DNA of 64,000 nt from Alistipes sp. (GCA_017938765.1 JAGBAX010000027.1:62001-126000), one strand, 5' to 3'. Positions 36,738 through 45,276 are shown, counted from the first letter of the stretch. The notes: generated from the letters alone by a model not told the origin. Numbers and translations: made by a program.

Positions 36738-37544
36738 TTACTTTTGCCATTTATATGTAAAACCGCGCATCCAGCGAAGGATGAACATCGGTAGGTTATC
36801 AAGCAGTGGGATAAGTATTCTCATCCACCAGTCTGGTACAACACAGCGGCGATGTTTAAATAGACTGTTAAGCCCACGTCGTGCGCAGAACTTTGGAGTT
36901 GATAGTGCGTGAATGTTAAGACCAATTTTTTGCCACTTTTTACTCAATCCATAGAGGTCGGTAGCAATGCCAGCGGGGCATACGGCAGTAACATAGACCT
37001 TTTTCTCTTTTACCTCCTTTGCAAATGAAACAGAGAAGGATTTAAGGTATGCCTTACTTGCACTATAGAGTGATAGGCCTGGCCAAGGCATCCATATAGA
37101 GTAAGACGACATATTAAGTATGTGTCCGCCACCGCGCTCTGCCATGTCAGTGGCAAAAAGCTTGCAGAGAATTGTATTTGTAATATCGTGTAGTGTGATA
37201 GCCTGCTTAATACGTTCTATTGGCGTATTGAGTATATCGCAGAATGAGAACATTCCTGCGTTATTTATCACTACATCAATAGTATAGCCCTCTGACTTTG
37301 TCCACTCAAAGAGTTCCTCGGCGGCGGTTGTTGTAGCAAGGTCTTTAGCAAGTACAGTAACTTTTACCCCCTCCTTTTCGCGAATCTGGTTAGCTACAGC
37401 CTCCAACTGCTCTTTGTCGCGGCTAACGATAATAAGATTATAGCCACGTGCGGCAAGTTGCTTGGCATAGCACTCTCCAATACCCGATGATGCACCAGTG
37501 ACAAGGGCTGTCTGCGTCCCTTTCTCTACATATCCACGCTTCAT
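36738..37544 (-). CDS. Short-chain dehydrogenase, candidate 3beta-hydroxysteroid dehydrogenase
   Basis: A 268-residue classical SDR. The nucleotide-binding TGASSGIG is at residues 16-23, NNAG at 94-97, and the catalytic Ser146/147, Tyr160 and Lys164 follow the S-x12-Y-x3-K pattern. Arg42 after the second strand (VSRDKEQ) suggests NADP(H). The C-terminal hydrophobic extension (MRILIPLLDNLPMFILRWM) is like that of the membrane-associated 17beta-HSD12/SDR12C group. It begins one base after the flavin reductase stop and sits between the reductases and a lipoprotein. In this context, oxidation or reduction of the steroid 3-hydroxyl is the best hypothesis. Confidence 0.8.
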   Translation of the reverse strand: MKRGYVEKGTQTALVTGASSGIGECYAKQLAARGYNLIIVSRDKEQLEAVANQIREKEGVKVTVLAKDLATTTAAEELFEWTKSEGYTIDVVINNAGMFSFCDILNTPIERIKQAITLHDITNTILCKLFATDMAERGGGHILNMSSYSIWMPWPGLSLYSASKAYLKSFSVSFAKEVKEKKVYVTAVCPAGIATDLYGLSKKWQKIGLNIHALSTPKFCARRGLNSLFKHRRCVVPDWWMRILIPLLDNLPMFILRWMRGFTYKWQK

Positions 37545-37545
37545 A

Positions 37546-38784
37546 CTACTTAATCTTGCGCAACTCTCTCCACAATCGCTCAGGAATATGCTCGGTGCAG
37601 TTGTGGCAGCACATCATTTTATCAGAATACATTCGGGCGATGCAGTAGTCGCGGTGGTCGCAACCTGCACGGGTCGTGTAGTCTCCCTCGCGGAGCTTGT
37701 TGATAAAAGCAGGGTCGTTAATAAGGGCGCGTGCCATTTGCACCATCTCAAAGCCCTCGTCAAGAACACGCTCAATACCCTCACGAGAGACAAGGCCTCC
37801 AACATATACAAGTGGACACTTTAGCTCTGCGCGGAATTTCTTGGCATTCTCAAGAAAGAAGCACTCCTCAAAGTCGTAATCCTTAATCATCCACTGACCA
37901 AAGAGGCTAACGACAATCTTTTGTAGCCACTCGTTCCAGCCCATATAGTAGCCCATAGTCTTTGTAGGTATTCGCCCACGCATAACGGCCATAGGTGCGC
38001 GAGATACAAAGCCAGATGAGAGAACAATGCCGTGAACGCCGAACTTCTCAATCTCCTTTGCAATTTCAATACTCTCTGGTACTTGAATACCACTCTTAAA
38101 TCCATCCTCCATATTGTGCTTTACAAGCACAGCCATATTGCACTTTGCAGCTGCCTCCATAACCTCTGTAAGGCACATCTTCATAAAGCGCATACGATTT
38201 TCAAGAGAGCCACCATACTCGTCGCGACGACGGTTTGTCCAAGGAGAGAGAAACTGCGAGATAAGGTATCCGTGACCAGCATGCACCTCTACAGAGTCAA
38301 ACCCCGCCTCGTGGGCAGTATAAACTGCCTTGCCGAAGTCCTTTGCCGTTTGAGCAATCTCAGAGTGGCTCATACGACGGTGGAAGGTAGGGGAGTAGAG
38401 GTTAAAACCGTTTGATGCAGAGACAGGGAATGATCCTGCGGTAGACCAGTGGGTCATATTTCCGCAGTGGCCAATCTGAATGCCTACTGCAGCACCCTCG
38501 TTATGTACGGCCTCTGTAATATCGCGTAACTGTGGTACAATCTCGTCTCGTAGCCATAGCTGAGAGTTAAACGATACACCGCTACGGTTTATTGACGCAT
38601 AGGCAAGAGTAGTCATACCTACACCACCGCGAGCAACGCTTGTATGGTACTCCTTCAAATCTTGCGTAGGGCCGAAATCCTTACCCATACTCTCAAAGGC
38701 TGCCGAGCGGATTACTCGGTTTCTAAGAGTTACAGGTCCCATTTGATATGGGGTAAATAGCTTTGAATCGTCAAGATTCTTCAT
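37546..38784 (-). CDS. Old Yellow Enzyme-family flavin reductase, candidate 3-oxo-steroid ene-reductase (5BR type)
   Basis: A 412-residue NADH:flavin oxidoreductase. The FMN barrel is complete: TPYQMGPVTLRNRVIRSAAFES, IQIGHCGN (Gln103, His106), VEVHAGHGYL (His168, His171, Tyr173), and SPWTNRRRDEYGGSLENRMRF. The protein ends shortly after a Cys-rich tail (C375, C381, C392, C393, C396) that would ligate an iron-sulfur cluster. The C-terminal FAD/NAD domain of 2-enoate reductases and BaiCD is absent. In the characterised bile-acid pathway, such an enzyme makes or removes the C4-C5 double bond with 5beta stereochemistry. It starts 11 bases after the 5alpha-reductase gene. Confidence 0.8.
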   Translation of the reverse strand: MKNLDDSKLFTPYQMGPVTLRNRVIRSAAFESMGKDFGPTQDLKEYHTSVARGGVGMTTLAYASINRSGVSFNSQLWLRDEIVPQLRDITEAVHNEGAAVGIQIGHCGNMTHWSTAGSFPVSASNGFNLYSPTFHRRMSHSEIAQTAKDFGKAVYTAHEAGFDSVEVHAGHGYLISQFLSPWTNRRRDEYGGSLENRMRFMKMCLTEVMEAAAKCNMAVLVKHNMEDGFKSGIQVPESIEIAKEIEKFGVHGIVLSSGFVSRAPMAVMRGRIPTKTMGYYMGWNEWLQKIVVSLFGQWMIKDYDFEECFFLENAKKFRAELKCPLVYVGGLVSREGIERVLDEGFEMVQMARALINDPAFINKLREGDYTTRAGCDHRDYCIARMYSDKMMCCHNCTEHIPERLWRELRKIK

Positions 38785-38795
38785 ATATTAGTTTT

Positions 38796-39566
38796 TTAGT
38801 AAATAAACGGAATTATTCGCTTGCGACCAAGTGATGTAAACTCCTCGCCAAACTCACTTTCATATCTCTTGTATAGCGATGCCGCACGAGGGCCAAGGTT
38901 TGCAAATGTCCATAGTGCGAAGACAACACCTGCCCAAGACCAACTTGCAATAGCGAAGCCGACCCACTCGGTAAACTCGCCAAAGTAGTTTGCTGATGAT
39001 ACATAGCGGAACATACCGCCCTTTGGAATGTAATGTTTTGTATCGCCTGGCTTTCGCAGATTGCGGATAATATAGTCTGAGTGAAGGTTGATAATAAAGC
39101 CAGCCAACCATATCAGTGCACCGATGTAGATATAAGGCTTACACATCCAGCCATCGTAGTAGTTCTGCTCTGGGGCAAGATAAAATATCCAACCACCCTG
39201 CATAAAGGCGTTAAGGGTGTTGAACACAGCGCCCATGAGCATAATTCCAAACGGCATCTTTGAATTTCCGCGAATAAGTAGCGGAAAGATAAATGAACGC
39301 TGAAAATAGTGCGTCTGGAAGATAAGAAACAGTACCAACGGCGCAGCCTCAAATCTTACATCTGACAGCCACCAGAGTATTGTCATTACGATAAATACGG
39401 GACACTCCATAATCACCCACGCAATGCGGTTTGGAATAGGGAAACCAAACTTTGGATTAAAGAGGTATCCGTAGCCTGCATCTACAAAGTATAGAGCAAT
39501 AAATACCACTACGGCAACGACTGCCATAACGATAAGGAAGGTGTTGTATGTTGCAAGCGTAAACAT
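38796..39566 (-). CDS. 3-oxo-5alpha-steroid 4-dehydrogenase (steroid 5alpha-reductase)
   Basis: A 256-residue integral membrane protein with about seven hydrophobic segments, closely following the length and order of mammalian SRD5A enzymes. IAWVIMECPVF places Glu54 and THYFQRSF places Tyr87, matching the substrate-binding Glu57 and Tyr91 of human SRD5A2. INLHSDYIIRNLRKPG (Asn160, Asp164) and YVSSANYFGEFTEW (Asn193, Glu197) are the NADPH-binding and family core. It should reduce the C4-C5 double bond of 3-oxo-4-ene steroids or bile acids with NADPH, giving the flat 5alpha (allo) form. It is the first gene of the operon and starts five bases after its -7 box. Confidence 0.9.
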   Translation of the reverse strand: MFTLATYNTFLIVMAVVAVVVFIALYFVDAGYGYLFNPKFGFPIPNRIAWVIMECPVFIVMTILWWLSDVRFEAAPLVLFLIFQTHYFQRSFIFPLLIRGNSKMPFGIMLMGAVFNTLNAFMQGGWIFYLAPEQNYYDGWMCKPYIYIGALIWLAGFIINLHSDYIIRNLRKPGDTKHYIPKGGMFRYVSSANYFGEFTEWVGFAIASWSWAGVVFALWTFANLGPRAASLYKRYESEFGEEFTSLGRKRIIPFIY

Positions 39567-39571
39567 AACTG

Positions 39572-39579
39572 CAAAGTTA
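39572..39579 (-). promoter_or_regulatory. -7 promoter element of the steroid-reductase operon
   Basis: TAACTTTG on the minus strand with only five bases (CAGTT) between it and the ATG at 39566. No good TTTG -33 element is seen at the expected distance, so it may need an activator. The mRNA would be leaderless or nearly so. Confidence 0.5.
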
Positions 39580-39616
39580 TAATTGTTTGGGCTATAATTC
39601 TATCCTAAATTGCGCT

Positions 39617-40717
39617 TTATACATTGAATAGGAAGTGCATAATGTCGCCATCCTGAACAACATACTCCTTACCCTCAATGCCAATCTTACCTACATCGCG
39701 ACAAGCCTTTTCAGAACCTAACGCAACATAGTCATCATACTTGATAACCTCGGCGCGGATAAAACCTTTCTCAAAGTCGGTGTGGATTGTTCCAGCAGCC
39801 TGTGGAGCTTTAGCACCGCGCACATAAGTCCATGCGCGAGATTCGTCAGCACCAGTTGTAAAGAAGGTCTCAAGGTTAAGAAGTTTATATGCAGCCTTAA
39901 TAAGACGGCTGACACCAGACTCTGTAAGACCCATATCCTCAAGGAACATCTGACGCTCTTCGTAGCTCTCAAGCTCAGCAATGTCCGCCTCTGTAGCCGC
40001 TGCAACGATAAGCATCTCGGCATTCTCATCCTTGATAGCCTCAGCAACAGCCTCGGTATACTTATTTCCAGTCACTGCGCTCTTTTCGTCTACATTGCAT
40101 AGATAGAGTACTGGTTTGTCTGTCAGCAGGTTAAGATCCTGCATAATCTTGCGCTCCTCCTTGTCAAGCTCAACGGTACGAGCCGAAAGTCCCTGCTCAA
40201 GGGCTGCTTTGTAGCGGAGAAGAATCTCATACTGGCGCTTGGCACTCTTGTCGCCACCCGTCTGCGCCTGCTTTGCAACCTTGGCAATACGATTCTCTAC
40301 AGTCTCAAGGTCCTTAAGCTGAAGCTCTGTATCAATAACGCCCTTATCGCGAACTGGGTCAACGCTACCATCTACGTGGGTGATATTTCCATCCTCAAAG
40401 CAACGAAGAACATGGATAATAGCATTTGTGTTGCGGATATTTGCAAGGAACTTATTACCAAGACCCTCGCCCTTTGATGCACCTTTAACAAGACCTGCAA
40501 TATCTACAATCTCAATGGTAGTAGGGATTACGCGCTTTGGCTTATCAATCTCTGCAAGGCGAATAAGTCGCTCGTCTGGAACGGTAATAACGCCTACATT
40601 TGGTTCAATAGTACAAAAAGGGAAGTTTGCTGACTGTGCTTTTGCATTTGACAGACAGTTAAAAAGTGTTGATTTGCCGACATTTGGAAGTCCGACAATT
40701 CCACATTGAAGTGCCAT
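39617..40717 (-). CDS. ychF: Ribosome-binding ATPase YchF
   Basis: A 366-residue Obg-family P-loop NTPase that prefers ATP. It has G1 [12 protein letters not shown], the G3-region [17 protein letters not shown], a coiled-coil insertion (residues 130-200), the NVDE variant of G4, and the C-terminal TGS-like domain ending [16 protein letters not shown]. It associates with ribosomes and stress responses. It is the last gene after yitT and miaB. Confidence 0.96.
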   Translation of the reverse strand: MALQCGIVGLPNVGKSTLFNCLSNAKAQSANFPFCTIEPNVGVITVPDERLIRLAEIDKPKRVIPTTIEIVDIAGLVKGASKGEGLGNKFLANIRNTNAIIHVLRCFEDGNITHVDGSVDPVRDKGVIDTELQLKDLETVENRIAKVAKQAQTGGDKSAKRQYEILLRYKAALEQGLSARTVELDKEERKIMQDLNLLTDKPVLYLCNVDEKSAVTGNKYTEAVAEAIKDENAEMLIVAAATEADIAELESYEERQMFLEDMGLTESGVSRLIKAAYKLLNLETFFTTGADESRAWTYVRGAKAPQAAGTIHTDFEKGFIRAEVIKYDDYVALGSEKACRDVGKIGIEGKEYVVQDGDIMHFLFNV

Positions 40718-40729
40718 ATTTTCTCTCTT

Positions 40730-40759
40730 TAATTATTTAATCTCTAATTATTTAATCTC
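40730..40759. repeat. 15-bp tandem duplication at the miaB stop
   Basis: TAATTATTTAATCTC occurs twice in a row (40730-40744 and 40745-40759). The second copy contains the miaB stop codon (40748-40750), the first is the 3' untranslated spacer to ychF. It looks like a recent slip duplication. Confidence 0.8.
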
Positions 40760-42094
40760 CTCTCCAAATAGGGTGGCTGATGAACAACCCGTAATTTTTA
40801 CCGTAACATAGTCGCCAGCCTTATGGTCGCCTCGGTCAAAGACTACCATCTTATTCTGCGATGTTCTACCACAAAGTTGCTCCTCGCTACGCTTTGATGT
40901 CCCCTCCACAAGAATCTCGCGAACAAGTCCCACCTCCGCCTCGTTGCTTACAACAGAGAGGGAGTTTTGCAGTGCGATAATCTCATTCAGACGGCGCGTC
41001 TTCTCCTCGTCTGCAATATCGTCGGGGTAGTGGCGTGCAGAGAATGTTCCTGGGCGCTCGGAGTACTTGAACATAAAGGCCGAAGCATAGCCTACCTCCT
41101 GCATTAGTGAGAGGGTCTGCTGATGGTCCTCCAGAGTCTCGCCGCAGAAGCCTGCGATAAGGTCTGTGGTAATTGCACAATCTGGCATATAACGACGAAT
41201 AGCAGCTACGCGCTCAAGATACCACTCGCGTGTATATTTGCGGTTCATCTTCTTGAGCATCTCGTTACTTCCACTCTGCGCTGGCAGATGAATAGCCTTG
41301 CAGATGTTATCGTAACGAGCCATAACCTCAAGCAGACTATCTGAAATATCCTTTGGATGTGATGTGGCAAAACGAACACGAAGTAGTGGAGAGACTTGTG
41401 CTACCATCTCCATAAGCTCAGGAAAACCAACCTCGCCACACTTGTATGAGTTTACATTCTGACCAAGCAGTGTTACTTCGCGATAGCCATTCTCAAAAAG
41501 AGTGCGCGCCTCAGTAACAATGGTTTGAGGGTCACGGCTACGCTCAATGCCGCGTGTATAAGGCACTACACAGTAGGCGCAGTAGTTGTTACAGCCACGC
41601 ATGATGGCAATATATGCCGAAACACCATTTTTATCAAGTCGTACAGGTGCAATTTCAGCATATGTCTCCTCTTTTGAGAGCTCTACATTGATGCCCTTGT
41701 CTCCACCCTCTGCTGTGCGAACAAGCTCTGGTAGTGAACGGTATGAGTCGGGACCCGCAACGATATCTACGCCAGTATGTGGCTCAATTAGCTGCTCCTT
41801 TAGTCGCTCTGCCATACAGCCGATAATGCCAACAATAAGGCCTGGCTTGCGCTTCTTGAGCTGACGCATTGCCGATAGCCTACCCCAGATTCTCTGCTCG
41901 GCATTGTCGCGAATTGAGCAGGTGTTTATAAGTATAATATCCGCCTCGTCAATGCTCTCTGTATATCTGTAGCCATTTTCCTGCATTATTGAGACAACAA
42001 TTTCGCTATCTCCTGCATTCATCTGGCAACCGTAGGTCTCTATAAAAAGTTTTCTGCCCTCGCCTGTAAGAGGGCGTAGTGAATTGATTTCCAA
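40748..42094 (-). CDS. miaB: tRNA-2-methylthio-N6-dimethylallyladenosine synthase
   Basis: A 448-residue radical-SAM methylthiotransferase acting on i6A37 of tRNAs. It has the N-terminal UPF0004 domain with three cluster Cys (ETYGCQMN, NTCSIRDNAE, IGCMAER), the radical-SAM motif RGCNNYCAYCVVPYTRG, and a C-terminal TRAM domain (near EILVEGTSKRS and TLFGEEIK). It lies 11 bases after yitT and 30 bases before ychF. Confidence 0.96.
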   Translation of the reverse strand: MEINSLRPLTGEGRKLFIETYGCQMNAGDSEIVVSIMQENGYRYTESIDEADIILINTCSIRDNAEQRIWGRLSAMRQLKKRKPGLIVGIIGCMAERLKEQLIEPHTGVDIVAGPDSYRSLPELVRTAEGGDKGINVELSKEETYAEIAPVRLDKNGVSAYIAIMRGCNNYCAYCVVPYTRGIERSRDPQTIVTEARTLFENGYREVTLLGQNVNSYKCGEVGFPELMEMVAQVSPLLRVRFATSHPKDISDSLLEVMARYDNICKAIHLPAQSGSNEMLKKMNRKYTREWYLERVAAIRRYMPDCAITTDLIAGFCGETLEDHQQTLSLMQEVGYASAFMFKYSERPGTFSARHYPDDIADEEKTRRLNEIIALQNSLSVVSNEAEVGLVREILVEGTSKRSEEQLCGRTSQNKMVVFDRGDHKAGDYVTVKITGCSSATLFGEEIK

Positions 42095-42105
42095 TGTGAT
42101 AGTTT

Positions 42106-43098
42106 TTATATGTTCTGTATCTCATCCTTTGTTGGCAGAGGCTTAAATCCCTCGCCAAAGGTGTCGTATGCATCAGTAACGACGATAAAAGCTGTAGGAT
42201 CTACCTCGCGAATGGTACTCTGAACAAGTGGAACATCCTTATTTGGTACAACAAGGAAAATCATCTCCTTCTCGTCGTTTGAGTACATGCCGCGTGACTG
42301 GATGTATGTTGCTGAGCGGTCAAGGTCCTTAAGAATAAACTCCTTCAGAGTATCGTTGTGCTTGTTGAGAATTATAAATATCAACTTGTTGTACGAAGCA
42401 CCATTGATAGTGTATGCCAGTACTCGCGAAGTGACATAGATGGTAATTAGTGAGTAGAGAGAGAGTAACCATCCCTGTGGGTCAGGCTCGCCCGTACCGA
42501 TACCAAAGCCGATAACAAGCAGACCAGAGAGTACGACAACGGAGTCTGCAATAAGCACAGCATTTGAGAAACCAATGTGGAAGTACTTCTGTATCATCAT
42601 CGCCACGATATCTGTTCCGCCTGTCGTTGCCTGCTGACGCACAACAAGACCTACACCCACACCGAGAAATACTGAACCTATAAATGAGGCGAGCATAAGG
42701 TGGTCGGATAGGTCAAGAATACCGCCGAGCATCTGTGCTGGGTCAAGAGCCTTCATAGCCTCCTCTGTAGGAAAGGATAGGCGAGTGATGATATTCATAC
42801 AGCCTGGCGTGTAGAGCGCAGCCACGATAGTTCTACTACCAAACTTGCCACCAAAGATTAAGAAAGCAAGAATAAGCAGCGGAATATCAAACATATATCC
42901 AAACGTACCTACCTGAATATTGGGGAAAATATTATGCAAGACGATACTTGCTCCATAGACTCCGCCAGGTACGATGTTGTACGGGCTAATAAAGAATACA
43001 TAACCAGCTGCAAGAAGGGTACATCCTAAAAGGATGAATAACCAAGAACTCCACCACTTGAGTGAAAAAACGGGTTGGGTTAAAGATTTGATATCCAT
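42106..43098 (-). CDS. YitT family membrane protein (DUF161/DUF2179)
   Basis: A 330-residue protein with about six transmembrane segments in the first 230 residues (ISPYNIVPGGVYGASI, ATTGGTDIVAMMIQK are family-typical) and a cytosolic DUF2179 domain at the C-terminus (residues 240-320, TYIQSRGMYSNDEKEMIF). The family has no settled function; transport or signalling is suggested. It heads the yitT-miaB-ychF unit. Confidence 0.87.
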   Translation of the reverse strand: MDIKSLTQPVFSLKWWSSWLFILLGCTLLAAGYVFFISPYNIVPGGVYGASIVLHNIFPNIQVGTFGYMFDIPLLILAFLIFGGKFGSRTIVAALYTPGCMNIITRLSFPTEEAMKALDPAQMLGGILDLSDHLMLASFIGSVFLGVGVGLVVRQQATTGGTDIVAMMIQKYFHIGFSNAVLIADSVVVLSGLLVIGFGIGTGEPDPQGWLLSLYSLITIYVTSRVLAYTINGASYNKLIFIILNKHNDTLKEFILKDLDRSATYIQSRGMYSNDEKEMIFLVVPNKDVPLVQSTIREVDPTAFIVVTDAYDTFGEGFKPLPTKDEIQNI

Positions 43099-43113
43099 AG
43101 TACACTATTTTGG

Positions 43114-43134
43114 GCAAAGATACAAAATCTTTGC
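43114..43134 (-). promoter_or_regulatory. yitT promoter inside a perfect palindrome
   Basis: GCAAAGAT-ACAAA-ATCTTTGC is an 8-bp perfect inverted repeat. Its left arm overlaps the minus-strand -7 box TATCTTTG (43115-43122), 16 bases before the ATG. It could be an operator. Confidence 0.5.
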
Positions 43135-43151
43135 GAAATATTAACAAAGTT

Positions 43152-43179
43152 AAGGGGTGAAATTGTATATCCACCCCTT
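43152..43179. terminator. Hairpin between the MFS gene and yitT
   Basis: An 8-bp stem AAGGGGTG / CACCCCTT (43152-43159 and 43172-43179) with a 12-nt loop downstream of the MFS stop on the minus strand. The T run is only on the plus-strand side (43192-43199), so it is a weak terminator call. Confidence 0.4.
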
Positions 43180-43200
43180 CAAATACTCTCCTTTTTTTTG

Positions 43201-44406
43201 TTATTTGTCTGAATAGTATGACTTGTCAAGACCTAAAACAAAATCCTCTCTACCAAAAAATGCTACAAATGCTACAATCGCAGCGACAAAAGCATTGAGC
43301 GCAAAACCAAATGAGTGTGAGTTGTTATGTGCAATTTTACGGGCAAAATCAATTATGAATGGACATAAGATTATGGCGATGTAGTTTGCCGCCATAACAA
43401 TAGACAGAGCCTGAGTAGCTAGTTGCGGCGGAGCAATTATAGCGGCTTTATCATATATCAGTGGCTGCATAACTCCGTATCCTAATCCAGTGAGAATTAC
43501 GCCCAAAATAAGCATAGCTGGACTCTTCGTTATTGCGAGCATAGCTAATCCAACTGTGAGTAAAAGTGAACATATGGCGTTTGTGTATGAACGGGTAATG
43601 GAGATTATCCTATTCAGAAATAGTCCTGGTAGCATTATGGCAAGGAAAAAGAGAGAAATACTTACTCCAGCCAACTCTTGCTTGATGTGATACTTTTCAA
43701 ACAGAAAGGCAGTGTCAAAGGTTATTACAAGTGTTGCATAAGTAATGACAAAGTAGAAAATTGTCAGTACGATAAGATGTCTACGGTTGATAGCACTCTG
43801 TTTGTACTGGTCGCTCTGCTGTGGTTCGGGTGTAGCCCTCTCTTTGCGTAGTGCAAGGCATAGTAGAAGTGATATACCTGGCAGTAGGTATACCAAGAAT
43901 GATAGATGCCAGTTTATGTCTGCAACGTAACCTGTTAGAGCTGTTGCGCCAACCAGTGTGAGGTTGTTTATTGCTGAACTATAACCGAGTTGTCGTACAC
44001 GTAAATCGCCCGTAAAATACTCAACAACAAGGCCTGTTGATAGTGGAATAATCATACCTGCTCCAATGCCGAGTATAGAACTGATAATAATGAGCGCGCT
44101 CATGCTTTTTGCTACAAGACACGCTACTCCGCAGATTGTAAAAATCGCAAGACCTGCGTAGAGCATAGGCAGTTTGTCGCGACTTGTAGAGAGTCGACCT
44201 GCAACGAGTACAAAGGGAATTATAAGTAGACTTGGCAGCGACGTAAGCATCTGAATCTCAAGATCTGATGCCTTGGGAAAGATGTTGTTCATATCGCCAA
44301 GTATTGGTGAAATTGCAAGTCCTGGTAGCGATGTTACGGCAGATACTGACCAGATGGCAAGAAGTGTGATTAAGGAGATGTCTCCCTTTCCAGTATTTAC
44401 TCTCAT
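43201..44406 (-). CDS. MFS transporter
   Basis: A 401-residue major-facilitator protein with about 12 transmembrane segments. The first half has GRLSTSRDKLPML (the loop 2-3 motif A region) and the second half LGVILTGLGYGVMQPL. It resembles sugar or drug/metabolite efflux members of the family; the substrate cannot be told. The start is set at 44406 (MRVNTGKGDI), because the longer frame would overlap the preceding gene by 46 bases. It follows a DUF5689-type lipoprotein gene by 47 bases. Confidence 0.8.
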   Translation of the reverse strand: MRVNTGKGDISLITLLAIWSVSAVTSLPGLAISPILGDMNNIFPKASDLEIQMLTSLPSLLIIPFVLVAGRLSTSRDKLPMLYAGLAIFTICGVACLVAKSMSALIIISSILGIGAGMIIPLSTGLVVEYFTGDLRVRQLGYSSAINNLTLVGATALTGYVADINWHLSFLVYLLPGISLLLCLALRKERATPEPQQSDQYKQSAINRRHLIVLTIFYFVITYATLVITFDTAFLFEKYHIKQELAGVSISLFFLAIMLPGLFLNRIISITRSYTNAICSLLLTVGLAMLAITKSPAMLILGVILTGLGYGVMQPLIYDKAAIIAPPQLATQALSIVMAANYIAIILCPFIIDFARKIAHNNSHSFGFALNAFVAAIVAFVAFFGREDFVLGLDKSYYSDK

Positions 44407-44453
44407 ATTATTCTGTTTTTGGCTACAATCTGCAAGCGGTGTGCCAAAAACAG

Positions 44454-45215
44454 TTAGTTCCAGATATCCTTGCTGCCTCGTGGAAGAATTACAAAACACT
44501 CTTTTGTGTCAAAAGGGACTTTCTGGTATGTTACAATACCCGTAATATCAGATGGCTCCTGTGGAGGAACATTTTTAAAACCTGCAGCATATTGGTCTAT
44601 GTACACATAGATGAAGTTCTCCTCAGTGTCACAGAAGCGGAAGTATTTGCCTCGGTAGTTCTCCTCATAACAAGTGTACACGTAGTTTAATGAGTTGATA
44701 GTTATGAGTTTACCGCATAAGTCTGTATCTATATCACTAATGCTACATACTTGGGGCTCAATTTTGTTGATACTGTTCTTGCAAGTTATGTGTTTGTCAA
44801 GAATTACGCTGCTCTTTATTGCGTATAGAGTTTTTGAGTTCTCATACACAAGACCGATTGAGAGCTGGTGGTCCTCTATGCCAGCTGTTAGCCCAGTCAT
44901 AGAGATAGAGATTTGAGAGCCCTCTGGATATATTGAGAATGAGTCATATATGCCGACGAGTAACTTAGCTGTCGCTGTGCCATCGTCAATGTATATGGCA
45001 CCATTAATGTAACTCTCTTTGTCAGAGGATATTACTGTGCCTGTAATTACAACAGGTAGGTTGGGTGTGAATGTAATAACACCGCTACTACATATTCTTT
45101 TGAGTTGTGCGATAGTAGCATTGGTCGTAATTACCTCTGGTGCAGGTTCAGGTGCAGATACTTTATTGTAGCATCCGACCATTAGTAGAGAGAGTATTAC
45201 AACTATCAGTTTCAC
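44454..45215 (-). CDS. DUF5689-like lipoprotein
   Basis: A 253-residue predicted lipoprotein. The likely start is GTG at 45215, giving VKLIVVILSLLMVGC, with the lipidated Cys after VG. The longer in-frame extension runs back through a terminator and the TSCPD gene, so it is rejected. The body has OB-fold-like beta segments: ITGTVISSDKESYINGAIYIDDGTA and TAKLLVGIYDSFSIYPEGS are typical of DUF5689 domains, with a second similar module near the C-terminus (ISDIDTDLCGKLITINSLNY). The domain is frequent in outer-membrane lipoproteins of Bacteroidota, often with nuclease partners. Its function here is unknown. Confidence 0.75.
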   Translation of the reverse strand: MKLIVVILSLLMVGCYNKVSAPEPAPEVITTNATIAQLKRICSSGVITFTPNLPVVITGTVISSDKESYINGAIYIDDGTATAKLLVGIYDSFSIYPEGSQISISMTGLTAGIEDHQLSIGLVYENSKTLYAIKSSVILDKHITCKNSINKIEPQVCSISDIDTDLCGKLITINSLNYVYTCYEENYRGKYFRFCDTEENFIYVYIDQYAAGFKNVPPQEPSDITGIVTYQKVPFDTKECFVILPRGSKDIWN

Positions 45216-45239
45216 AACAATGGGGTAGGTGTTAAAACA

Positions 45240-45264
45240 GAAAAAGCTGCAGTTGCAGCCTTTT
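45240..45264 (-). terminator. Terminator after the TSCPD gene
   Basis: On the minus strand, AAAAGGCTGC pairs with GCAGCTTTTT around a short AACT loop, with one mismatch. The U-rich end suits the minus strand. It shows that the lipoprotein gene downstream is a separate unit. Confidence 0.65.
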
Positions 45265-45276
45265 CTGTGAGTTTTG

